From Incurvaria masculella (taxonomy: Eukaryota; Arthropoda; Insecta; Lepidoptera; Incurvariidae): a DNA stretch of 64,000 nt. The stretch lies in NCBI GenBank assembly GCA_946894095.1, contig OX335646.2, positions 13,634,077 to 13,698,076 on the forward strand, read 5' to 3'. A model generated the notes under the pieces. That model had not been told where the DNA came from, did no database searches, and was given only the letters and a program-made list of their open reading frames with translations. The position numbers and the translations under genes are program-made. This document shows, one piece after another, positions 33,231 to 44,400 of the stretch (positions are counted from its first letter, which is position 1; each line of letters starts with the position of its first letter).

Positions 33231-34289
33231 TTCACACAAGAAAGGGTTTTTTTTACATGATCTACTTCGGTAGCAGACTCTGCGCTACCGTTTACACGAC
33301 TGGATGGATACTCAACCAATTAGCTGACATCGGAGAATATTATCTGGTGCCAGAAAACTTGTTTTATGCCCCATTTTTTATTGAAATAAAAAATACTTTT
33401 CATGTTCACATTGTGTATGAGTGTCAGTCGGTAACATCAAATCACAGTCGTATTGCCATAGAAATGGATAAGTTTGATGGAAAATTAGTTGTTGCTGTTT
33501 ATTGTGGAATACGCTTCCAGTTTAAAAAAATCTACAACATACAACCTTTCAATTATTTTATTTATTTATTTTGGTTGTCGGAAAATCTTGACACTGAACT
33601 ATTTTATGATTTAGACTAATAAAAATGGTCATTTACTTTCAAGCCTAAAATTGATTTAAAAAACCTTGACGCGCGTAAACGGTTTCCCTGTATCTCTGTA
33701 TCGCTTGGGCATATTTTTTTCATTTTGGCTACATATTAATTACGATTATTTAAAACATGAACGATTTAAATAATATCAAGGACGTATTTCCCCCAGAATC
33801 TCTCATGTTTTCAAGCGGGACTCTAGAAAATCGATTGATCACTGTAATAAAATATACCATTACCTCTTCTTTTAAGGATTGAATTTTAAGGTGAAATGGT
33901 TCCATGCCAAGTTTTTTCGACAATTATGTTTACATAAAAGTGTTTATTGTGAAAGCTAAAAATATAAAAAAACATCGCTTATCGGAAACCGGTTTTCTAG
34001 CGGGCATTCATTGTCACACCTTTCTTTCGCTACCCTACTCGTAAACTGTTTTTACCAACGCAACAGTATCTACGTGAATTGCGCCAAATGTCATGGGTTC
34101 TTGAGAAAAAATCGCCAAGTTCGAGACCAACTTAACTCCTATTTCGGACTGATCGGAGAATCGCTTTTCCAACGAAAACTTAACACATCTGCGGAACTAT
34201 AGCCACCTATGGTTTTAAACACTTACAATAATATCTTGCCTATATTAAAATCACAGAGATCGCGTGGTTAAAATATACAGTGATTAGGT
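33231..34289. other. AT-rich spacer with unsupported 120-codon frame
   Basis: A + frame (33257-33619) ends in 'GACTAATAAAAATGG', where a poly(A)-type AATAAA overlaps the stop. It has no recognised domain and no upstream promoter or splice evidence. Noted but not called as a gene. Confidence 0.35.
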
Positions 34290-34319
34290 GCCAGTTGGTA
34301 CTTTTTAACCATAGCTCTG

Positions 34320-35033
34320 AGTTAGCCTGGTTTTCTCCAACTACTGTTTTATTGTAATTGACACTTACAGGGCCTTTATTACTAAAGTGCTGATTATATT
34401 GTACTGTTATCGATTGCGAGATAGTAAAAAAGGCCCTTTAAGGTGGCCCAACCCGGCGGGACTAACTCATTCGCGGGCACTGTACAAAACCGTGATGTTG
34501 CGCTCTGGGACCTTCTCTGTTTCAAAGAAAAAGACAGGCTCCGTGATGAGGAAGATGCAACATGTCCACAAAAAAGATAATGTGCATAGTGTATGATTTG
34601 GTAAGATTTACAAAAAAAATTATTTCAAAACGACTTATAGCTAAAACTAAAGCACGACCACTGTAGTCAAAAATGTAACAAAAACCAAATAGATTATAAA
34701 TCTTGATTAAATAAGCTATGTCTGATGACTAATCTTTTTAAGATTTTCTTACTTTATCATTGCGTAATAAACCACCAAAGTTATTGTACAAAACGAACAT
34801 GCAAAAAAAAATATGCGAACTTTCGGACCTTATAACTTCGAAACCAAACATAATTTTACAATGCCAACGGTCATCAGACATCTTTCGATCAAATAAAGCT
34901 CTTTTAAGCAAAATTTGGGATCTTTGATAAGAAATATGGGCCTGATCTTCTTTCCCCGTTTGTATGGGGAGTTGAGCGGGTTGGGCCACCTTAATGTGAG
35001 GATTAACCTAATCAGTACTTTGTGGAAAAGACC
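34320..35033 (+). repeat. Repeat family C, interrupted copy
   Basis: 34320-34437 and 34991-35033 together align with the reverse complement of 17090-17262: 'TTAGCCTGGTTTTC', 'AGGGCCTTTATTACT', 'GGCCCTTTAA' then 'TTAATGTGAGGATTAA' and 'CTAATCAG'. The two halves are separated by the TTAA-flanked element at 34442. Confidence 0.75.
34442..34990. mobile_element. TTAA-flanked non-autonomous transposon (piggyBac-like)
   Basis: 549 bp bounded by perfect 14-bp inverted termini 'GGTGGCCCAACCCG' and duplicated TTAA (34438-34441 and 34991-34994). The empty target in the 17090 copy shows a single TTAA. TTAA duplication is the hallmark of piggyBac-type transposition. The interior has no transposase; the 69- and 83-codon frames inside are accidental. 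The terminus is not the CCC start of canonical piggyBac, so the superfamily is inferred from the target site. Confidence 0.8.
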
Positions 35034-35040
35034 CTTAGTC

Positions 35041-36169
35041 GGTTATATTGATGCCAAAATCCTTTAACTTAAATTGAAATTCCTTGATGATATTTTAGAA
35101 TTTGGTTGCATTTCTACTTCCACAATATCAAAAATCTAACCTCAAATTATTTAAATAAACATCTAAGTTTTTTAATGAGTACCTATGTGCGTAGATATAT
35201 GTTTGTTCGCCACTGTATGTAATTGATCAGTTAATTAATCAGAATGTCATGTAGAAAGTAATCATTTACATAAATGACCGGTTAATTTGGCCCATTATGG
35301 TCATCATTTCGTAAATTCTTTAGGCGATTCGGATTTCGTAAATTCGGGAAATCATTAAAAATACGAAGCATTTCTTAAGACTCGTTGTCAACTATAAATC
35401 TTATCTTGAAGGCATGAGTTATATAAATATTTTCACACGGTTCCCGAGACACGGTGTGTGCTACGTGATTTTGAATTTATTTTCTGGATTAAAGTTAATC
35501 TCAGCTCATTGGAGAAGTATTAAAATATCGTCCTTATTCTTTGTGTTATTAATGATCTCGACATATGTACCTAAATACGTATAAATAAAAATTACATTAT
35601 TATCCATTTAAATTTAATGTAAGAAATGACAATATATACAGTATTTGTGCGTTGTCACATGAATTATTTAATGTTGCAGACTAAAAGTAGGTTTATTTTT
35701 TAGATATACGAAGGAAAGAAATTATTTATTTTGCTCAATCACATTTAAGACATAAATATAAGTACAATCTTATAAAGTAAACTGCAAGGGTGGAGTTATG
35801 ACCAAATGTGATTGATTTCTGCTAAGCTTTAGGTCGATAAGAAAAAAATATATATATATAAATACCTACTTAAAAATACATTTAAATATTACAAATTCCT
35901 TCACTATAAGGGTTAAATATGTAAACTAATAAATATTGTATTTTTATAAATACTATATTCACTTTACCCATTTTACATACATTTTGAGTATTTATTGAGT
36001 TATTAATTGCGACTTTTTGTTTTAAAAAAAACATTAACCTGCAGCAGTTTCATCAAGAAGTAATTAAAATAATTTATTATACGTAATTTAAAACAACAAT
36101 CCAACTGTTTTCTAGGAAGACTGGATTCAAGCAGCCGCTGAGTAATCCATTAAAAATACTACACATGTC
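35041..36169. other. AT-rich spacer
   Basis: Very AT-rich with a (TA)n run near 35850. Nothing else recognised. Confidence 0.45.
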
Positions 36170-36425
36170 AAGTTTTCTTAGGGCACAAGAAATGCTCTCC
36201 ACATGTCCTCCGGCCCAGGCGCTACTCATTCCGAGCGTCTTTTTCAATAAATCTGGATTACGGGACTGTAATGTATTTTCGTGTATTGTATTTTTTTCTC
36301 GGAGAGCCGTGCGCGCGCAGGAAGCGACTCTGTTGTTGCAGCTTACGTTACGAAAGTCGCCCGCTGAGAAATTTGGAGCTGTCGCATCTTTTTGTGCCTG
36401 TCCGACCGTGTGCCATAAATAATAG
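36170..36425. promoter_or_regulatory. Moderately GC-rich island
   Basis: Balanced-composition block with a GCGCGCAGG word. The 85-codon + frame has Cys/Arg scatter typical of read-through. Regulatory role inferred weakly. Confidence 0.2.
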
Positions 36426-36892
36426 GTGGGGTTCTTAAACCGAGCGTGCTGTGCAACTAAACGTATGCTCTTTTTGTAGCCGGGTGGAGTTCGGATGATC
36501 TTTGTCAGTGCCCGCTTTATAAGATCGGGCAGCCTTTCTTTTATTTAATGGCATACTTGAGCACGATGATATATTGATCATGAAGGGGATATTAAATAAT
36601 ATTTATAAATATTTTGATTCACCTTAAGGAATTTCCTTTTGAAAAGGATCATGCGTCTTCATTCAACGACGGCAGCCATTTGTAACCTTATTTAGGCTGT
36701 TCTTGGGAAAAGGAACATATCAGGTATAAAAGGTTAAGTATCGCAATAAATAAAGCGCATATTTGCTTTGATAATTCCTGCATATGTAAAAAATGTGTGT
36801 GCTCTTAGAGCTTGAGTCAACTTATGTATTTTTATTATTACACACTCTCAATTCCAATGAAGTTTTTAAGCGATATGTCATCACGATGCAAG

Positions 36893-37005
36893 ATCTGGGC
36901 ATCTCTGGTATCCCGTAAGTCAACATCACGACCAACTCACCGTGTCGCACTGGGCATCTCTGGCATCCCAACTCTAGTATCAACGACCGACTCACGGCAT
37001 GGCAC
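36893..37005. repeat. Tandem duplication, about 55-bp unit, diverged
   Basis: 'TGGGCATCTCTGG-ATCCC' starts both units (36896 and 36951), each followed by 'ATCAACGACC-ACTCAC'-like sequence. 36426-36892 shows nothing. Confidence 0.65.
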
Positions 37006-37589
37006 AGGTCGGCCAGCAGCAATATTGTCGTCATGGCAATTTACACTGGGTAAAATTGATATCGCGACCTTAGCGCTCTCTATATAGAGCTGATAACTTC
37101 AACATTACAACAAACGCAAGAGGCACTTTTCTGGGTACCTTGTTCACCTAGTCACCATGTCGATAGATGACACTGAACTTGGACGCCAAAATTACATCAA
37201 ACATCTACATCGCACTATCTAAATATTCATGCGATTGAACATTTATACAATCAGCTGCGCGGCCATGGATCTCGTCTGCACACATTGATACAGTTTTACT
37301 CGAATATATCTTAGTGTGATAGGATTCTTTCGGATGGCAACACGAACAAAATAAGAAGCTTGTAGCGTGTCGGGTAGAGTGTTGCCTCAGACTAAAGATA
37401 GTGTTTCAAACTGCCACGCGGCGGTGGCACAGACAGCTTGCATGATACCGTCTTGTCACATCGTGTAACATTAGCTCAGGCGGCAGCATGGGACTTTTCA
37501 TGCTTCATATGATAAATGCGAAACTGTGTATGTTTGTTTGTCCTTCTTTCACACAGCAACAGTACAACGGATCGGTGTGATCTTTTTAA

Positions 37590-37645
37590 TCGTACGATGT
37601 TTTCTCGAGGAGAGCCAGCTACCGCAGCTAGTACTAAGTAATTAC
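37590..37645 (+). repeat. Possible retroelement end fragment
   Basis: 'GAGAGCCAGCTACCGCAGCTAGTACTA' resembles the lepidopteran '-GAGCC--GGGTACCGC-GCTAGT' terminus also seen at 48355. Only the end is present. The rest of 37006-38010 is unremarkable. Confidence 0.4.
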
Positions 37646-38010
37646 AAATAAAGGCTGCATAGAGGCTTTTATTGTTACAACTCTTACAAACAGTATGGAT
37701 ATGAATATGACACGCCTTCCATTCTAAAACTCTCGAGCATATACACACACAACCCAACTTTGTTTAGTTTTCATAAACACACACAGTTTACTTTTTTATA
37801 GAATTAAGCTTATTGAATTTTCCAAGTGGAATTATTTATTTTATTTTTGCAGAGACTAAGTAGCGTCACCTACATTGCAATTTTCAAAGAAAGTCAGAGT
37901 AGAGATTCGTCTGAAAAACCAGCTTCGTAGTTTTCTGCGAGACAGCCGAGATTGATCCCATTTGTCACAAATTTATGATGTCTACTAACACAGATACATT
38001 AATGAGAACG

Positions 38011-38360
38011 CAATGTTAAATGTGTTTAATTTAGTTTTTTCATGTCAATTACTCTGTTACTTGTGCTATTTGCTATAATGTCTTATTCTTATTTTTAAAC
38101 AAATTTATTGACAGATGATTTTCACGTTGTTTTCGAAACATTTTATTCGAAATAGCTTGGAAAAGGTTTGTGGCCTCAATGTTAATTGTGCTAAATTTAG
38201 TTTTTTTTTGTTTTTTTGTTCATTACTATGTTGTGCTTATATGCTGTGGCAAATAAAATGTTTTATTCTTATTTTTAAACAAATTTATTGACAGATGATT
38301 GTCACGTTGTTTTCGAAACATTTTATTTGAAATCGGTTAGTAAAAGGTTTGTGGCCTAAT
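38011..38360. repeat. Tandem duplication, 180-bp period
   Basis: Two adjacent copies (38011-38177 and 38178-38360). 'TTATTCTTATTTTTAAACAA' and 'TATTGACAGATGATT' recur exactly 180 bases apart, followed by 'CACGTTGTTTTCGAAACATT'. The left half of each unit is diverged and T-tract-rich. Confidence 0.85.
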
Positions 38361-38389
38361 ATCTCCCGGTTTAAAACTTACTAATTGTC

Positions 38390-38760
38390 GTGGGCAAGAA
38401 CGAGTATATTAATGCGTTGAGATACAAGTTGAGAAGCTCAAGTTGCCGCGGCACGGTCACCGCGCGTCGGCGGTCCGCATGTCACGTCAAATCTACTAGC
38501 GGCGTCGTCTGCCGTGATGCGGCGCCGGCCGCGACGGTGGAGTCCCGAGTGCTCTCACATTACCGCCGGATAAGTCAATCATTGAAAACGTCCCTAAATT
38601 AAAACGCGCGTTTCAAATGTTGCGTGTGGCGCGCGGTAATGCTCCCGACAGATTGACACACGCGCCGGAACGAAAATAAAACGAACGCCGCCGAAAGCAC
38701 TTTGGTTCTCGCCAGAGTACGATTTCACTTGCAGATTACGCTAATGCGGTTTGTCGCTCA
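38390..38760. promoter_or_regulatory. CpG-rich island
   Basis: Dense in CGCG/GCCG words; the 70-codon + frame is read-through. It follows the 180-bp duplication directly. Candidate regulatory island. Confidence 0.28.
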
Positions 38761-39114
38761 CCTCAGTCAGAGCTGAAATTATTGTGATATATTGTTGAAG
38801 TATATGTGAAAATTCAGCAATCCTAAGTACTCGAGATTTGGAATTATGTTCGTCATTCAATGTTATTATAATGTAATGTGTAACATTGGTAAATTGTGTA
38901 AAATTGCATTTTTAGTTTCCTATTTAGGAACGGAAGAAACCTTTTTTTTTCAGTTTTTTTATCTAATATTTTTTTTATTATTCTGAAAGAACGAAATTAT
39001 TGTCGTATATTGTCACAAAATATTAGCATAAAATTTTCCACATACCTACTCGAGTTTTAAAATCCTAGTTCAAAGCGGAAGAAACCTTTGCATTTTTTCA
39101 TACTTTTTCCCCAG

Positions 39115-39540
39115 ATGAATGTTATTATGCATTAGATTTTCCCCATCGCATTTGGAAAGCCCTTTTCCATCAGCTGCCCCTCGCCCAGCTCGGTCCCGGC
39201 GCGTTTTCCATTTCTCGCTAATCTCATTCGCAGAACAAAGCCTTGAGGCCGCCTGGAGGAAGTCAAATTACATAGTTGGACAACTCGGACCCGCAACTTT
39301 CAGGGCCGCCGCGCACAATACGAGGGCTATCTGTTTTCAATATAGCGAATAGCACGTTGCGATTGACCCTTTCGAGTATCCGCATTGACTTTTAAATTAC
39401 TAATCCCGACCAAGTAAACAGTGCTCGCCGACAGACCGCTGGAGTGTTTACACACGGGCGACCTAACGCGCTCAGTGTAAGCTGGAAACTGGCGACTTGG
39501 CTTTCTTACTCGCTGGAAGGAGAAAGACCCGTAGGAGTGT
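39115..39540. promoter_or_regulatory. CpG-rich island
   Basis: Mixed GC-rich block; the 77-codon + frame at 39119-39352 is not protein-like. 38761-39114 is AT-rich. Confidence 0.25.
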
Positions 39541-39583
39541 ATATATTATTTTCCGTGGCCTATAGTCCCAATGCAAAGGAAGT

Positions 39584-39824
39584 TTACTAATCATTTGAAA
39601 ACCACTATGTCAATTTACTCGATATTTGGTATCTCGTATTAGGCAAAGGATATGTGTCTGCATTTCTTTGTTTCCTTGAAAAATCTAAACCGATTCAAGC
39701 GACCGCTAAAACACTTTCTATGCGGTTTCACCTAGGATACTTTTTTCGAAAACCCAAAAACGTATTTATTGCCTGATACCAAATCACAAATTCATTTGAA
39801 TAGTGGTTTTCAAAAGATTAATAA
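39584..39824. mobile_element. MITE family B, copy 2, best preserved
   Basis: 25-bp termini 'TTACTAATCATTTGAAAACC...' and '...GGTTTTCAAAAGATTAATAA' match inverted at 23 of 25 positions. Subterminal 'TTGGTATCTCGTATTAGGCAA' has a partial inverse 'TTGCCTGATACCAAA'. The 241-bp body is shared with 14212 and 58520. Non-coding. Confidence 0.75.
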
Positions 39825-40184
39825 GCTACATTTGTATGGCAAAGCGTAATGTGATGCTTAGATACAAGGTGCACTTTGACATTACTGCAATAGATTGAGT
39901 ATGGCGTAAGAAATATTTGTGGGAATACAATGTGTCCGTAAAAGGAACCTATTTTTAATAGTGTCTGTTTTAACGGTAAAGAAATATTCTTTCAAAGGCA
40001 TGAATTATGTATTTCAATAGATGAATAAAGGAGATATCTAACATTCTCAGATTATCAACAGTGTATAGAATTTCAACCCGCCGCCGCCTACACCTGCGAT
40101 CGAAATTAAGATATGTGCATGTGATAAAACGCGAATGCAACGGTCTAACTTCACGAGTTCTAAGCCTAGTTAAATTTGTTTTTG
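39825..40184. other. AT-rich spacer
   Basis: No element recognised. Confidence 0.45.
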
Positions 40185-40475
40185 AGGAGGCATGAATATG
40201 TTAATCTACTCCGAAGACTCCAGCGGAGCGAGTCGGGTGGCGCGTCTGAACAGCTCTCGTGTCAGGGCGGAAGGCTCGCAACAATCCGCCATACAGAGCC
40301 AGCCGAGCGAGCCCATTTCCAATGATGGCTTCATCCCTCCGCCTGCGGCCCTTCCGCCCCTCCCCTCCTCGCCCCTTCACCCCCGCGGGGTACCCTCCGC
40401 GCCCCCTCACCCCCGCGGGGTACCCTCCGCGCCCCCTCACCCCCGCGGGGCACCCCTCGCGAGGCTCCTTCGGTG
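40185..40475. promoter_or_regulatory. GC island with C-run core
   Basis: GC-rich block containing C-runs at 40349-40384 that give a quadruplex-type G pattern on -, and a minisatellite. Four frames of 69-121 codons overlap here, and their PHPRG-type repeats come from the minisatellite. No gene called. Confidence 0.35.
40371..40460. repeat. 30-bp minisatellite, about 3 units
   Basis: Units starting at 40381, 40411 and 40441 ('CCCCGCGGGGTACCCTCCGC'). The first two are nearly identical; the third has 'GGGGCACCCC'. Each unit contains the palindrome CCCCGCGGGG. Confidence 0.9.
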
Positions 40476-40985
40476 ATGTGCGGAACCTTTTGTTCGGCTT
40501 CTCCGAATTTTGTTTGACGGAAATTTTTATATTTCGGCATAAATTGTAGCTACTTCTATGATACAATTATCAAACAAACTTGGATCAGCATTTTTTTAAA
40601 TTGATGTTTAAATTAATTATTTGTGCAGTGAGTTTACACTAATTCGGAGCAAGTTTTCAAGCAAGGAATGAAAAAAAAGTTACTTATCAGAAAAAAAAAC
40701 TTAATTTTAATAAGCATTAAAAAGTTTATTCGTCTGTGGCCAAAAAGTATGGTACCGACTTATATATATTAATCTGGTTTAACACTTTATCTTTAATTAA
40801 AGATGAGATTCCGACTCTCGTGAAATTTGGTTACCAGTTTCGATAATTATATGGATTTTTTTACGATTTTTGGAAGTTTTTCATCAACAGCAAAAAAAAT
40901 TTAGTTTTGTGGCGAAAACTAAAATATTAAGTACAATACATTGAGAAAATACGAGAAAAATAATAGAATTTATTGAATTTGCTGC
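40476..40985. other. AT-rich spacer
   Basis: No element recognised. Confidence 0.45.
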
Positions 40986-40988
40986 GCA

Positions 40989-41020
40989 AAGACAGACTCG
41001 CGAGGACTACAGCTCAGAGA
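40989..41020 (+). repeat. Short dispersed GC-rich motif, copy 2
   Basis: Matches 11486-11522 ('CAGACTCGCGAG' then 'CTACAGCTCAGAGAG'), same orientation, 29.5 kb apart. Confidence 0.6.
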
Positions 41021-41320
41021 GCCACAAATATAAGCCTATGTGTATTATGTATTCTAGTTATGCAAAGTCAATTATCATTCAAACTGTCTCAATTCACTGC
41101 ACTAATAGCTTAATTGTTGGTCATTGAAATAAAATAAATAAAATTTTCGTCGTGTTTTGTTTAAATAGCCGTAACGGATTGGGGGCGATTCGAATAGGTA
41201 GTCGGGCATCACAGACCACCGCGTACAACCGGTAACTGCCGGCCTTTGTGTGGAAGTTTAAAAAAAATGCGAAACCAAACAATGCCACCCCATTACCTGG
41301 AAGCAAGCCATAATTCATGC

Positions 41321-41361
41321 CATTGTTGAAATACAATAATCGATTCTGTATTTCAACAATG
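41321..41361. other. Perfect 15-bp hairpin, 11-base loop
   Basis: 'CATTGTTGAAATACA' at 41321-41335 and its exact reverse complement at 41347-41361. The sequence 41160-41320 before it is more GC-rich than its surroundings and may belong to an unrecognised element ending in this foldback. Confidence 0.75.
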
Positions 41362-41485
41362 AAGACGTTAAATTAAGTTTTAGGGATAAGTCTATTAAAA
41401 TACTTTTCCAACATTAACAGAACATATTTTTGTTACATTCGATTCTTCATGCATTTATTCTATCCATCAGTGATGCAATTTCGTC

Positions 41486-41771
41486 AGCCTCGGTAGCTTA
41501 GTGTGCGACGCCTTGCGACTCGATAAGCTGGGGAAGCCATTTTCCACCGTTGAGGCTGACCGTGGTTCGGATTCTACGTAAAACTGTAGCTTTTCAAAAA
41601 GGCGTCCTTACTTACTAGGCAATGAAAATTGTCCGTGTTTTCCATCTAGTGCAATGAAGCCGAGCAATATTAAGAAGTTCCTGGCATGGCACCTAGTTCC
41701 CATGTGGTATGTTAGGCTAATATCTGACGGTCAATTCGGTACTATCCATCCATGTCCAGTTACATAAAAAA
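41486..41771 (+). repeat. SINE with a different tRNA-like head
   Basis: The head 'GCCTCGGTAGCTTAGTGTGCG' leads to 'CGTGGTTCGGATTCTACGTA', 'TTTTCCATCTAGTGCAATG' and the tail 'CTATCCATCCATGTCCAGTT'. The diagnostic 'AGGTGGTAGGG' segment is mostly deleted. The head differs from the 'GGCGCGGGGACTTG' type, so the body is shared between subfamilies. Confidence 0.7.
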
Positions 41772-42039
41772 TCCAGGTTTTCCTCAATCGTGGATTTTTT
41801 ATTAACAGATTAACTTAGTAATTTTAAAATGATTCTTGCTCGAGAAAGCAATTTAATTTGAAACCCAGCGCCTTTTCGGAGCCGTTAACGGACCGTTTTT
41901 TTTTTTGAGACAGTCGAGAAAGATCGATGCGAACATGCACACGGACACTAGGAAGGAAATGGTGATTGTTTAACCGGCGGATAAAACCACGTAGCGGCAC
42001 AAATAAATGTGCATATCATTACACTAACGAGAGAGCAAC

Positions 42040-42180
42040 ATGGGCCCTCGTGGGGCGGCCCGCTGCGGTGTGTGGTCCAGGCCATCGCTGCCGCCGGGAC
42101 GCGGGCAGGGTGCGCGGGAGCGGGGGGGACACTCCCTTGAGGGCTTGGGGGAATGCTGGGTGCACTTTTAGGCTTCCGTG
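42040..42180. promoter_or_regulatory. GC island with G-quadruplex-type core
   Basis: Positions 42102-42128 on + have GGG-CA-GGG-TGCGC-GGG-AGC-G7, matching the canonical pattern. Frames of 62-71 codons are read-through. 41772-42039 is AT-rich. Confidence 0.4.
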
Positions 42181-44120
42181 AACTTTTTTTTTTATGTAAC
42201 TGGACATGAACAGCTAATACTAACTGTCGTTATATCAGCACACCACATTGTGGTTATTGGTTTTCATCACGGAGTACAAACTTGCATGAATCTATTATGA
42301 ACTAAACTGTTTTAAGAATGTAGAATGTATTGAATCCCTTTGCTTTGATTGGCAAAAATATAGAAACATAGGTAGGAACATACATGCATAACTTTTTCCC
42401 AGAGGGTAGGGAGAAATGAATAGCTTCATCTACAAACATATTTTAAGAAATGCTCTCCGATTACAGGAGGCTACGTCTCTGATGTATACGAAATTCTTGG
42501 TCAATCTAGTCGTCGTATTTTCTAGGCACGACAATTTGCCTTTTTCCCAGGCACGACAATTGGGCTCACTTCCGCTCTGTAAATATGTTTTGTCATTCTT
42601 TCATCACTCATTCTCTCTACATAATCCCTCTAAATTCTCATCACTAATGAATATTGCCGCTATCAACAATTTATATTATTTCTGTGATGCAGCCATTCGG
42701 TAACAATTAAATTTTATATTATGCCCTTGCAGCTGTGTCATCGATTAAAAAGCAATAACCTTTCATGTCATACATATTATATGAGACTATAAAACTCGTT
42801 ACTCCGGAAGCCTAAATTCACCAATTTCTTTTATTTCTTAATTCACTCCGTGTAATTCGTCGACAGTGCCACAGACGTGAGTCGGAAATTTAAATATGCC
42901 TACCACGTATTTACATAGATAATATGTACTTCTCATCGAGGTTCTCATTTTTGGACTTTTCTGTTATCCCTACTTAGAAATCGTACCAAGCATACGTAAA
43001 ATACCTCAAGCAAATTGATGATTTTGTGGTCCTGTTATATGATGCAAAGATGCATCTTTATGGTGGATGGTGGTATGAATGTATTCATTGTTGTATGGCA
43101 TGTTATCTGCCTATATTTTCATATTCTACGTACGCTGACGCTGACAAGAAATATACAATGTGATAAACCCATATGATGGGTGTAACACCTCACTTAATTA
43201 GAGACCCTTTTATTATTTTAAACACAGAACACAAACAAATACACACAAGATTCAGATACATATGACAAAAAAAAATAATATGAAAAAGACAATTCTACTT
43301 AACCCTAACAAACAGCAATCATAAATAAAAAAGTTCTTCAAAGTCAGCTGAAGCTGCTATGGTCCCTAAGACACTTATTGCGTTGCCCCTTTGTATCTCT
43401 AGGCTAATGGGGCGAATAAAGAAAGATTTTGAGCGTAAGTCACTTACGCACCTCATTTAATTGCAATATCCGTTATCCTTAAACCATACATCCTGTCAAT
43501 ACAGTAGTATCAACCACTGTATCAACATATAGAATAGACATATTCAGTTTACAAGTAATTTAACGACAAGCAAGTTCATCGACAACGCGGCAGCATCCAT
43601 TTGTAATTGAATTCCTAATGGACTGTATTAAGAGCAGATGATCCATCACGCCGTTATCGCCGAGATGATCTAATCTCCCGACGAAACCCATCATTTATTC
43701 ATCTGCCCACGATTTGACACATCGATCTTTGGGAGACCCATTGCCTCTCTTCTCGTACACTATCGAGTTGATTGAAATTGTTACGATGTTAAATTTCATC
43801 GGCTACATTTAATCGACATGATCTGGGAGCTAACATTAATAACTTGGGTTGGATCGCATACTTACAAGGTATCTTTCGGTAGAATATCAGTTTGGTATTA
43901 CTGTTTTCAAACACAGCGAGTAGCTAGTATATTCACAGATATCGCTGCTGACTTGCCCCCATACATTTTGGGCCCCTCAAAATTTTAATATCTATCTTCC
44001 AAACCAGAGTTATGAGAGGAAAAAAATAGATCTTTACGAGTAAAGAATTTTGAAGACCGAATTTCTTGCCATTTTAAAGTTATTGACAAAATGTGGTTTT
44101 GAGGTTATGAATGTTTACAG
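42181..44120. other. AT-rich spacer with possible repeat at 42385-42570
   Basis: 'AACTTTTTCCCAGAGGGTAG' near 42390 resembles a common lepidopteran retroelement tail, and 'AGGCACGACAATT' occurs twice (42523 and 42549). The 95-codon + frame over it is not accepted. The rest shows nothing recognised. Confidence 0.35.
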
Positions 44121-44126
44121 ACACCA

Positions 44127-44246
44127 GGGCGTGTATTCTTGGCATTTAGTCATTGCGGATTCAGTAGAGTTAACAGTAATGTCAAAGTAAATTCTTCTTC
44201 TGTTAACTCGATTCCGCAATGACTGAATGCTAAGAATACATGCCCA
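44127..44246. mobile_element. Foldback element with about 47-bp arms
   Basis: Left arm 44127-44176 ('GTGTATTCTTGGCATTTAGT', 'CATTGCGGATTCAGTAGAGT', 'TAACAG') and right arm 44200-44246 are inverted copies with only a few differences, separated by 23 bases. It is too short for coding and is probably a small MITE or the foldback end of a larger element. Confidence 0.7.
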
Positions 44247-44371
44247 GGGAGCGGAGCGTAGAGCAAAATGCTCCAGTCCAAACGCAATAAAAATGGACAG
44301 AATTAAATTTATTTTTGATATAATATATATTATGATATACCCACCTTAATATCTACTAAGGAAATCTAATT

Positions 44372-44400
44372 GTTTAACCCGGACGAAGTCGGGGCGAGCC
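44372..44400 (+). repeat. Retroelement terminus fragment
   Basis: 'CCCGGACGAAGTCGGGGCGA' followed by 'GCCACTAGT' is a common terminus of lepidopteran retroelement and related repeat copies. Only the end is recognisable. Confidence 0.55.

Noticed and set aside
33257..33619. 120-codon + strand frame ending at an AATAAA-overlapping stop
   Set aside because: Composition is typical of AT-rich chance frames, and there is no promoter, acceptor or family resemblance. About one frame of this length is expected by chance over the window.
34738..34989. 83-codon - strand frame
   Set aside because: Lies within the TTAA-flanked element and reads through its terminus, so it is not a transposase.
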